Shown here piece after piece: positions 1-4,984 of a DNA stretch of 7,121 nucleotides (positions are counted from its first letter, which is position 1; every line of letters begins with the position of its first letter). Below the pieces are notes generated by a model, which worked only from the letters and a program-made list of their open reading frames with translations, searched no databases and was not told the origin of the DNA. Source of the stretch: an uncultured Megasphaera sp. (GTDB lineage: Bacteria > Bacillota > Negativicutes > Veillonellales > Megasphaeraceae); the NCBI GenBank assembly GCA_902464195.1, contig CABQJB010000103.1, forward strand, positions 1 to 7,121. The letters are read 5' to 3'. The position numbers were made by a program, and so were the translations under genes.

Positions 1-28
1 GCGAACCGCGAACTGCGACCTGCGGGCC
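1..28. repeat. Heptamer tandem array (GCGAACC-like), 4 units
   Basis: Four consecutive 7-base units read GCGAACC, GCGAACT, GCGACCT and GCGGGCC. On the other strand they read GGTTCGC, AGTTCGC and so on, which relates them to the GTGGTTC/GTGGTTA heptamers found later in the window. The last unit runs into the palindrome at 24-44. The array probably continues to the left of the window. No coding function is visible. Confidence 0.6.
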
Positions 29-49
29 GCCCTTTGGGCGGCCCCTACG
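24..49. repeat. GTAGGGGC-family palindrome, copy 1
   Basis: Arms GGGCCGCCC (24-32) and GGGCGGCCC (36-44) pair perfectly over 9 bp around a TTT loop and are followed by CTACG. Read on the minus strand this is CGTAGGGGCCGCCC, the same family as copies at 2476-2500, 2561-2585, 2677-2702 and 2903-2928. It resembles the GTAGGGGC hairpins often scattered through gut Firmicute genomes. No T-run follows, so it is not an obvious terminator. Confidence 0.65.
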
Positions 50-70
50 CATATTATATCATAAACTTCA

Positions 71-99
71 TTGGCAAAAGGTAAAATATGTGCTATACT
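71..99 (+). promoter_or_regulatory. Sigma-A type promoter of ssrA
   Basis: The -35 box TTGGCA (71-76) and the -10 box TATACT (94-99) are separated by 17 bases. Transcription would start near 106, leaving about 29 bases ahead of the mature tmRNA 5' end at 135 for removal by RNase P. The surrounding sequence is AT-rich compared with the repeat cluster upstream. Confidence 0.7.
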
Positions 100-134
100 T
101 ATTTTGAATCCCTGTAAAGGGATATTCTGTCCAT

Positions 135-485
135 GGGGATGTAAAGGTTTCGACGTGGATGGTTGTATCATGAATAGCGAGCCGGGGTTTCATCTGCCCG
201 TAAATCGGTGAACCTTTTAAATTAAACGCAAAAGAAAACAATTTTGCTTTAGCTGCCTAATCGCGGCTAACGTCTCCTGCTGCTAATCCTGCGGGCAGCT
301 CGCAGACGTCACTTAGCGGGATACCACATGGCTCTGCCTGGCAGTCGTGTCGGGAAACTCACAGGCTGGAATCGTCTAGTTTGTCCTTGTACGAAAACGG
401 TTTAAGATCCTAACAAGGTCTGCGCTCGGAGAAGTTCATGGGGCAGCATTTACGGACAGGAGTTCGACTCTCCTCATCTCCACCA
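135..485 (+). ncRNA. ssrA: Transfer-messenger RNA (tmRNA), one-piece
   Basis: tmRNA rescues ribosomes stalled on mRNAs lacking a stop codon and adds a degradation tag to the unfinished protein, working with SmpB in the cytoplasm. The sequence shows the 5' acceptor strand GGGGATG (135-141) pairing with CATCTCC (475-481, one G-U pair), followed by an encoded ACCA end (482-485). The T-arm GGAGTTCGACTCTCC lies just before it. The tag frame at 228-260 starts at GCA and encodes AKENNFALAA, then TAA. Its ALAA ending is the usual signal for ClpXP-type proteases. The gene is 351 nt, a normal size for a one-piece tmRNA, and it is not circularly permuted. It has its own promoter and a strong terminator, so it is an independent transcription unit. 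Confidence 0.97.
228..260 (+). other. tmRNA proteolysis-tag reading frame (AKENNFALAA)
   Basis: The resume codon GCA (228-230) is followed by AAA GAA AAC AAT TTT GCT TTA GCT GCC and the stop TAA (258-260). The AKENNFALAA peptide has the hydrophobic LAA end recognised by ClpX and related unfoldases. It is an internal part of ssrA, not a separate gene. Confidence 0.93.
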
Positions 486-489
486 TGAC

Positions 490-525
490 AAAAAGGGATT
501 GTCGCACATGCGACAATCCCTTTTT
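490..525 (+). terminator. Intrinsic terminator of ssrA (16-bp stem, bidirectional shape)
   Basis: AAAAAGGGATTGTCGC (490-505) and its exact complement (510-525) form a perfect 16-bp stem with loop ACAT and a T-run on the right. The A-run on the left makes it usable from the other strand too. It starts five bases after the tmRNA ACCA end. A near copy with a compensatory base-pair change lies at 2710-2743. Confidence 0.92.
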
Positions 526-526
526 A

Positions 527-568
527 GTTGTTAGTAGTTAGTGGCTAGTGGTTAGTGGTTAGTGGCTC
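527..568 (+). repeat. Heptamer tandem array (GTGGTTA family), 6 units
   Basis: Six units in exact 7-base register: GTTGTTA, GTAGTTA, GTGGCTA, GTGGTTA, GTGGTTA and GTGGCTC. The array begins right after the ssrA terminator and runs into the structured repeat at 562-720. The same terminator-plus-heptamer arrangement recurs at 2710-2780. No ORF or promoter is seen in it. Confidence 0.8.
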
Positions 569-720
569 CCCTGATAGGCCCTTTGGGACTCGTCAGGGAC
601 TGACCGGAGAGAAGGACAGGACGGTTGCCAAAACGGAGAGCCTTGCCGGAGCTGTCAGCACAGCTGACTGAGAGGTTCAACCTCTCCAGCCCTTTTGGGC
701 CACCTCTCCTAGCAGGCGAG
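562..720. repeat. Structured dispersed repeat of MITE-like character
   Basis: This gene-free stretch is made of stacked hairpins. CCCTGA (569-574) pairs with TCAGGG (593-598) and encloses CCC-TTT-GGG. GTCAGC (654-659) pairs with GCTGAC (663-668). GAGAGG (670-675) pairs with CCTCTC (681-686). The GGCTCCC start and the block around GCTGTCAGC-ACAGCTGACTGAGAGG resemble a non-coding repeat scattered through gut Firmicute genomes; that is from memory, not from a search. No transposase, promoter or ribosome binding site is visible. Confidence 0.5.
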
Positions 721-750
721 GCTTATAGATAAAAAATTTGGAATAAACCA

Positions 751-779
751 TTGACAAATCGATGCACAGGGTCTATGAT
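751..779 (+). promoter_or_regulatory. Promoter of the Ile T-box / MFS gene
   Basis: A perfect -35 box TTGACA (751-756) and -10 box TATGAT (774-779) are spaced by 17 bases, after an A/T-rich run at 729-750. Transcription would start near 786, just ahead of the T-box Stem I region. This marks the MFS gene as a separate unit from ssrA. Confidence 0.8.
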
Positions 780-785
780 AAGGAC

Positions 786-1067
786 CGTAAGTTAAACATC
801 GATTTTATATTTTGACATTCGATGACGAGAAAGAGTACATTTTTACGGAAGCGCACAGCGAGCCGGGTATGGTGAAAGCCGGCGGTGGAAGGAAAATGGA
901 AAATCATCTCTGAGAATTGCAGTTGAAATGAGTAAACTGCACCGTCTGATCCACGTTACAGGAAACGCGTATGATAGTACGTTGAAAAGTGCCTTGCTTT
1001 TTTGGCGAGGAATATTGGGTGGTACCGCGGATATGAACTTCCGTCCCTTGTGGACGGGAGTTTTTTT
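786..1067 (+). promoter_or_regulatory. T-box leader, specifier ATC (isoleucine)
   Basis: This mRNA leader senses uncharged tRNA and lets transcription into the MFS gene proceed when the matching amino acid is scarce. In Stem I, GAGA (827-830) pairs with TCTC (907-910) and CATTTT (838-843) pairs with AAAATG (893-898). They enclose the specifier loop, with AAGAGTA on the 5' side and GAAAATCA (899-906) on the 3' side. The best codon is ATC (903-905), followed by purine A as usual. The AG-bulge and distal loop signature (AGCGAGCC...GGTGAAAGCC) lies at 857-881. Stem II pairs GCAGTT (919-924) with AACTGC (935-940). Stem III pairs CCTTGC (992-997) with GCGAGG (1005-1010). The T-box motif GGGTGGTACCGCGG (1017-1030) contains TGGT, which would pair with an ACCA-ending tRNA, consistent with A73 of tRNA-Ile. 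The codon is an inference from the fold, not a proven assignment. Confidence 0.88.
1036..1067 (+). terminator. T-box regulated attenuator terminator (Ile leader)
   Basis: AACT-T-CCGTCC (1036-1046) pairs with GGACGG-G-AGTT (1052-1062), an 11-bp stem including one G-T pair, followed by a T-run to 1067. Its 5' arm overlaps the sequence that would pair with the T-box motif to form the antiterminator, so tRNA binding would disrupt it. Confidence 0.88.
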
Positions 1068-1103
1068 ATTTCATGTTTATCTTATGACTATATGACTCAC
1101 AAT

Positions 1104-1110
1104 AGGAGGA
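1104..1110 (+). promoter_or_regulatory. Ribosome binding site of the MFS gene
   Basis: AGGAGGA lies seven bases before the ATG at 1118. It is a near-perfect Shine-Dalgarno sequence, placed after the attenuator, and it supports this start codon. Confidence 0.85.
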
Positions 1111-1117
1111 ATTCATC

Positions 1118-2455
1118 ATGGAAAACATCAATTTCGACAGTCTGAAACGACGGAGAGATCTTCGCATCATTTTACCGGTCTTTCTCGTCTCGATTATAGC
1201 CTGCATCGACCGCGTCAATATTTCCTACGCCAAACTGACTATGACTCAGACCCTGCCCTGGTTATCGCCGGAAGTATACGGCTTCGGTGCCGGCATCTTC
1301 TTCGCCGGCTACTTGCTCCTGGAAATCCCCGGTTCCCTGTTCGCCGCTAAATTCTCGGCATCGAAATGGATTTCCCGCATCATGTTCACCTGGGGCGCCG
1401 TCAGCCTGTGCATGGCCTTCGTCACGACAGAATGGCAGTTCTACCTGTGCCGCTTCCTGTTAGGCGCATCGGAAGCCAGTCTATATCCGGTCATCTATTC
1501 CCTCTTGTTCCCCCGCTGGTTCACGGCGGCTGAACGGGCCCGGGCTACGTCGCTCATGCTGACATCGCTGCTCCTTTCGACGATCATCGGCGCACCGATT
1601 GCCGGCGTCCTGCTGGAACATTCCTTCTTCGGCCTCTTGGGCTGGCAGGAACTGTTCATCCTGGAATCCATCCCGGCCCTCTGCTTTGCTTTCTATTTCT
1701 TCTTTGCTGTCAAAGACCGTCCCGACCAGGCCAGCTGGCTGACGGATGCTGAAAAAGAATATTTGACCACCATGTACCAGGAAGAACAGACCAAGATGCA
1801 GAGCGTCAAGAAATACACAGTCTTCCAGGCCTTTACGGATACGAAAGTCCTGAAACTCTGCCTCATCTATTTCCTCTGGGTCGTCGGTTTCTGGGGCTTC
1901 TACTTCTGGATGCCGACGGTCCTCAAGAACCTCTCCGGCTGGTCCACGTCGCTCATCGGTGGAGCTATCGCTATCCCCATGATAGCAGCCCTCGTCGTCC
2001 AGCTGGTCATCGGCCATACGGCTACGGTTACGGGCGATAAAGTATGGCACGTCTTCGGTGCCCTGGCCGTCGGCGCTGTCGGCCTCGGCTTGTCGCCTTT
2101 CGCTCATAACATGGGCGTCGCCTTGTTCCTCATCTGCCTGTCGGCAATCGGTATCCACGCTTCCATGGGCGTATGGTGGACCATCCCGACGACCTTCCTC
2201 TCCGGCCCGGCCGCTGCCGGCTCCATTGCCCTCATCAACTCCTGCGGCAACCTGGGCGGCATGTTCGGCCCGAACATGATGGCCTGGGTCCAGGCCCAGA
2301 CAGGCAGCTTCGACATGGGCTACTACCTCATGGCCGCCTTCATGTTCTGCGCCGGTCTCCTGGTCCTGACCTTAAAATACAAAGTCAACGGCGCTACGAA
2401 GAAAGACGTCCTCCTCGACGCCAAAGCCAACGTCCAGCCTACAGCCGGACATTAA
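1118..2455 (+). CDS. MFS transporter, anion:cation symporter (ACS) type, under Ile T-box control
   Basis: This is a 445-residue inner-membrane protein of the major facilitator superfamily with about 12 membrane segments, split 6+6 by a hydrophilic loop at about residues 198-240. Features typical of the ACS/phthalate-tartrate-galactonate branch are DRVNIS at the end of segment 1 (residues 31-36), GYLLLEIPGSLFA (64-76), RFLLGASEASLYPVI (112-126) with FPRWF (131-135), the RPDQASWLTDAEKEYL loop (201-216), and GGMFGP (380-385). Members usually bring in organic anions with H+ or Na+. The start is fixed by the AGGAGGA site. It is a single-gene unit behind a T-box read as Ile, so the substrate is inferred to be linked to isoleucine supply (the amino acid, a 2-oxo acid or another precursor). 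That is unusual for this branch, and the real substrate is unknown. No truncation or frameshift is seen. Confidence 0.93.
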   Translation: MENINFDSLKRRRDLRIILPVFLVSIIACIDRVNISYAKLTMTQTLPWLSPEVYGFGAGIFFAGYLLLEIPGSLFAAKFSASKWISRIMFTWGAVSLCMAFVTTEWQFYLCRFLLGASEASLYPVIYSLLFPRWFTAAERARATSLMLTSLLLSTIIGAPIAGVLLEHSFFGLLGWQELFILESIPALCFAFYFFFAVKDRPDQASWLTDAEKEYLTTMYQEEQTKMQSVKKYTVFQAFTDTKVLKLCLIYFLWVVGFWGFYFWMPTVLKNLSGWSTSLIGGAIAIPMIAALVVQLVIGHTATVTGDKVWHVFGALAVGAVGLGLSPFAHNMGVALFLICLSAIGIHASMGVWWTIPTTFLSGPAAAGSIALINSCGNLGGMFGPNMMAWVQAQTGSFDMGYYLMAAFMFCAGLLVLTLKYKVNGATKKDVLLDAKANVQPTAGH

Positions 2456-2472
2456 CGACATCTGTGATGTCG
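2456..2472 (+). other. Small hairpin directly after the MFS stop codon
   Basis: CGACATC (2456-2462) and GATGTCG (2466-2472) form a perfect 7-bp stem with loop TGT, starting at the first base after TAA. No T-run follows, so it may protect or pause the 3' end instead of terminating. Terminators with T-runs lie further on, at 2710-2743. Confidence 0.45.
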
Positions 2473-2475
2473 CTG

Positions 2476-2500
2476 TAGGGGCCGTCCCAAAGGGCGGCCC
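2476..2500. repeat. GTAGGGGC-family palindrome, copy 2
   Basis: After GTAGG, GGGCCG-T-CCC (2479-2488) folds on GGGCGGCCC (2492-2500) around an AAA loop, with T2485 bulged. It is followed by a smaller CGGGAATCCCG palindrome (2505-2515). It belongs to the same family as the copies at 24, 2561, 2677 and 2903. Confidence 0.65.
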
Positions 2501-2522
2501 GTTGCGGGAATCCCGTAAATCA

Positions 2523-2550
2523 GTGGTTCGTGGTTCGTGGTTCGTGGCTA
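2523..2550 (+). repeat. Heptamer tandem array (GTGGTTC family), 4 units
   Basis: GTGGTTC occurs three times without error (2523-2543), followed by GTGGCTA (2544-2550). Ten bases further on begins the GTAGGGGC palindrome at 2561, so array and palindrome are paired here, as they are at 2903-2947 and at 1-49. Confidence 0.8.
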
Positions 2551-2559
2551 GTGCCCAAT

Positions 2560-2702
2560 TGTAGGGGCGCCACGTGGGGCGCCCGCTATGAATAACTGGC
2601 ACCTACGCCACCGAGCTGTAAGGGTCAAAAAAAAAGCCCCCTAGGATGGCTTAGGGAATGCTCACATAAACAGTGCGGGCGCGCCACGTGCGCGCCCCTA
2701 CA
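2560..2702. repeat. 143-bp unit bounded by inverted TGTAGGGGCGC ends
   Basis: TGTAGGGGCGC (2560-2570) and its exact complement (2692-2702) face each other. Each end is also a hairpin by itself: GGGCGCC (2565-2571) with GGCGCCC (2578-2584), and GGGCGCGC (2677-2684) with GCGCGCCC (2690-2697). The interior of about 90 bases has no ORF of note but contains an A9 run. It could be a non-autonomous mobile unit, or two palindrome copies that happen to face each other. No clear target duplication is visible. Confidence 0.45.
2627..2652 (-). terminator. Possible terminator for the minus-strand ECF operon
   Basis: Read on the minus strand, AAGCC (2652-2648) and GGCTT (2638-2634) pair around a loop containing CCTAGG, followed by a run of Ts (2633-2627). 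The stem is short, so this may be a backup to the stronger hairpin at 2710-2743, which minus-strand transcription meets first. Confidence 0.4.
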
Positions 2703-2709
2703 GTTTGTA

Positions 2710-2743
2710 AAAAGGGCTTGTCGCGCATGCGACAAGCCCTTTT
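2710..2743. terminator. Bidirectional terminator between convergent MFS and ECF units
   Basis: AAAAGGGCTTGTCGC (2710-2724) and its exact complement (2729-2743) form a 15-bp stem with loop GCAT. The plus strand ends in TTTT and the minus strand ends in TTTTT (complement of 2713-2709), so it can stop transcription from both sides. It is a near copy of the ssrA terminator at 490-525, with A498-T517 replaced by C2717-G2736, a compensatory change. Confidence 0.85.
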
Positions 2744-2745
2744 AA

Positions 2746-2780
2746 GTTGTTAGTGGCTAGCAGTTAGTGGTTAGCAGATG
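2746..2780 (+). repeat. Heptamer tandem array following the terminator copy
   Basis: Units GTTGTTA, GTGGCTA, GCAGTTA, GTGGTTA and GCAGATG keep a 7-base register. The first two match the start of the array after the ssrA terminator (GTTGTTA...GTGGCTA), so terminator and array appear to be copied together. Confidence 0.7.
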
Positions 2781-2805
2781 GTTAAAAATTTAAAGTCCAT
2801 TTCTA

Positions 2806-2837
2806 CAAACTATAAACTCCATGTTGCAAACTATAAA
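2806..2837. repeat. Two CAAACTATAAA direct repeats, 21 bases apart
   Basis: CAAACTATAAA occurs at 2806-2816 and 2827-2837. The 21-base step equals three heptamers or two DNA turns. In 7-base steps the region reads TACAAAC, TATAAAC, TCCATGT, TGCAAAC and TATAAAG, so a degenerate AT-rich heptamer array is the simplest explanation. An operator cannot be excluded but has no obvious target gene. Confidence 0.45.
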
Positions 2838-2902
2838 GAGAAAGGAGCTTCGCATGATGGCAGAAACCTTCGTGCAACAGTGCCTTTTTTAGTGAATCAG
2901 GC

Positions 2903-2928
2903 GGTCCGCCCTTTGGGCGGCCCCTACG
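2903..2928. repeat. GTAGGGGC-family palindrome, copy 5
   Basis: GG-T-CCGCCC (2903-2911) and GGGCGGCCC (2915-2923) pair around TTT with one mismatch (T2905/C2921) and are followed by CTACG. On the minus strand it lies immediately after the heptamer array that follows the fusion-gene stop codon. Confidence 0.65.
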
Positions 2929-2947
2929 AGCCACGAACCACGAGCCA
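2927..2947 (-). repeat. Heptamer array touching the stop codon of the fusion gene
   Basis: CGAGCCA, CGAACCA and CGAGCCA occupy 2927-2947. On the minus strand these are TGGCTCG, TGGTTCG and TGGCTCG. The array begins at the base after the TAG stop (2950-2948), and that TAG fits the repeat's own TTAGTGG pattern. Confidence 0.75.
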
Positions 2948-4972
2948 CTAAACTCCCATCGCTTTCAGCACGGCTCTGGCCAGGACAGCGTAGCCTTCGG
3001 CAGTGGGATGGACGCCGTCGGCGTAGAGGTTGCGGCCTGTCCGCCGTTCGGCACGAAGCAGGGATTCGTAGAAATCGACGATGATGCACTCTGTTTCTTT
3101 TCCGTAGGAAAGGAGCCATTGCCGATACTGGCGGAGTTGGTCATTGTGTTTTTCTACGTCACTGGCATTTTGCCAGCCGTACATGGCGCTTTCCATCGTA
3201 GTCAGCGGCGGGATGCCCAGATATACCGGTTTCCCCTGGGCCTTGAAGGTCGTGACGATGGTCCGTATATTCTGGCAGATTTTCTCTACTTCCACATCGA
3301 GGAGGATGTCATTAGAACCGCCCATGATAAAGTAAGCATCGTAACGGCTGAGGTCGAACTGATGGAGGCGATAGACCATGCCCGTCGTCGTATCGCCGCA
3401 TTGACCTTCATTGTCGATATGGACATGGTTTTGGGCCGAGACCAGGGCCGTCCAGCTCTGGTCGGGCCGGACGTCGAAGCCATACGTCAGGCTGTCGCCC
3501 AGGCACAGGAGTTTCAGGACGGCCCTTACGGCAGCGTCCGTCGACAGCCACGGGGCATCGAAATGGCAGCCGGCTTTTTCCAGGTCCATCTGGCAGGCGA
3601 AGATTTTCGGGATGGCACTGGTATAAATATCGTGGTCATACATATAGCGCAGCGTCGTTTCGACGTCAGCATCGCTGAGGATGTGGCCGTGGTCGATGAG
3701 GACCAGCCGGTTGGCATAGGGCAGGGCCGCTTCCAGCGTATGTTCGATGACGACGATGGTATGGCCGTATTTAACATTCAAGTCGTGGATCAATTCATAG
3801 AATTCATGCGTCCCTTCCGGATCCAGGGCCGACGTCGGTTCGTCAAAGACGAGGATATCCGGGTTGGTAGCCAGGACGTCGGCGATGACCAGGCGCTGGC
3901 GCTGGCCGCCGGACAACTTCGTGACCTGGCGGTTGCGGTACGGCGTCATATTGACCTTTTCCAGGGCTTCCGAAATGGCCTGGCCGATTTTATCCGGTGC
4001 GACGCCCTGATTTTCCAGACTGAAAGCGATTTCTTCTTCGACAGTCATGGCGACGAGCTGGCTGTCATAATCATCGAGCATGGCGCCGACGCGGGTTGCC
4101 AGATGGGAAATCGTCGTCTGCGTCGTCGCCTGGCCGTCGACATAGACCATGCCTTTCATGACGCCGCCGAAATAATGTGGGATAGCACCAGTCATGGCCA
4201 TGCACAGAGAGCTCTTGCCGCTGCCGCTTTCACCGGTAATGACCAGGAAGTCGCCTTTATTCACGGTCATGGTGACATCGTCCAGGACGGGCGTCTTCTG
4301 CTTGTTATAGATGTATGACAAATGTTCCATAGAAATGAGGCCGTCCTGGGTCGGCTTCAAATCATACATGCTGTGGTCCGACGTGACTTCCCGTTCTTCC
4401 AGGGAATCAAGGATGCCCCGGGATACGAAAAGGCGCAGGGCCGGGAAATACATGAGCGGCGTAACGACGGCATTCAAGGCACCGATGACGACGACCAAGG
4501 GCAGCATAGCCGTAAAATAGACGACATTCGGCAGATTCATGACGAACTTCAGGATAGTGACGAAAGCGCCGCCACTCATGCAGGTCGCTGCAAAGCCGGT
4601 CAGGACGGGCAGGCACGAATGACCTTTGAATCTGATGAATGCTAGGTTCTTGACGATGAACGTACAGGTCAGTGCGCCGAGGGGTTCACTGATGAGGTTG
4701 CCATAAGGGAAACCCGACTTCGACGTCAGGACGTTGACCAGGGCCGCCACCAGGCCAATACCCAAGGCCTGCTTGTAACTCGGCTTGGTCAGGCAGATGG
4801 CGACACAATATGTAGCGATGGTCCAGTTCGGCGTGACGCCGCCGACGCTCGGTGAGACGAGGTGCAGAATCGTGCCGATGGCCAGCATGAGCGTCGTAAT
4901 GGTAATCCAGCGGAACTGGCCGCCCTGACGATGATGAAATTCTAATTTAGCAATATCTGCGACAGTTTTCAT
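2948..4972 (-). CDS. Three-domain fusion: TrpP-like ECF S component, ECF ATPase, SGNH/GDSL hydrolase
   Basis: This 674-residue protein is inferred to be the substrate-binding and one ATPase part of a tryptophan ECF importer, carrying a cytoplasmic esterase-type domain. Residues 1-190 form about six membrane segments resembling the tryptophan S component TrpP (AIGTILHLVSP, then SGFPYGNLISEP). Residues 213-445 are an ABC ATPase: Walker A GESGSGKS (247-254), signature LSGGQ (353-357), Walker B ILVFDEP (373-379), D-loop SALD (381-384), H411. Its Q-loop has D300 where the family usually has Gln. Residues 486-674 are an SGNH hydrolase: GDSL (492-495, Ser494), Gly526, GGSND (551-555, Asn554), DGVH (652-655), so all catalytic residues are present. 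It begins 12 bases after ecfT, with GGAGG eight bases before ATG. The frame is open throughout. Known ECF modules usually have separate S and A proteins, and I know of none with a GDSL domain. Alternatively, the hydrolase is also made alone from CTG at codon 486. Domain calls are firm; the Trp substrate rests on the T-box and S-domain likeness. Confidence 0.93.
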   Translation of the reverse strand: MKTVADIAKLEFHHRQGGQFRWITITTLMLAIGTILHLVSPSVGGVTPNWTIATYCVAICLTKPSYKQALGIGLVAALVNVLTSKSGFPYGNLISEPLGALTCTFIVKNLAFIRFKGHSCLPVLTGFAATCMSGGAFVTILKFVMNLPNVVYFTAMLPLVVVIGALNAVVTPLMYFPALRLFVSRGILDSLEEREVTSDHSMYDLKPTQDGLISMEHLSYIYNKQKTPVLDDVTMTVNKGDFLVITGESGSGKSSLCMAMTGAIPHYFGGVMKGMVYVDGQATTQTTISHLATRVGAMLDDYDSQLVAMTVEEEIAFSLENQGVAPDKIGQAISEALEKVNMTPYRNRQVTKLSGGQRQRLVIADVLATNPDILVFDEPTSALDPEGTHEFYELIHDLNVKYGHTIVVIEHTLEAALPYANRLVLIDHGHILSDADVETTLRYMYDHDIYTSAIPKIFACQMDLEKAGCHFDAPWLSTDAAVRAVLKLLCLGDSLTYGFDVRPDQSWTALVSAQNHVHIDNEGQCGDTTTGMVYRLHQFDLSRYDAYFIMGGSNDILLDVEVEKICQNIRTIVTTFKAQGKPVYLGIPPLTTMESAMYGWQNASDVEKHNDQLRQYRQWLLSYGKETECIIVDFYESLLRAERRTGRNLYADGVHPTAEGYAVLARAVLKAMGV

Positions 4973-4984
4973 CTTTCTTCCCTC

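Noticed and set aside
527..568. CRISPR array
   Set aside because: The repeats are 7 bases, directly tandem and without spacers.
1481..2158. 225-residue open frame on the minus strand inside the MFS gene
   Set aside because: It is very rich in Asp, Glu and Arg with no domain, antisense to a clear membrane transporter, and has no promoter or ribosome binding site.
2806..2837. LytTR-type regulator binding site from the 21-base-spaced direct repeats
   Set aside because: The spacing equals three heptamers of a degenerate array, and no promoter or regulated gene lies next to it.
3008..4318. 436-residue open frame on the plus strand opposite the fusion gene
   Set aside because: It lies wholly antisense to a gene with clear ABC and GDSL motifs, has no ribosome binding site and no recognisable domain. 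It arises from the GC-rich codon pattern of the real strand.
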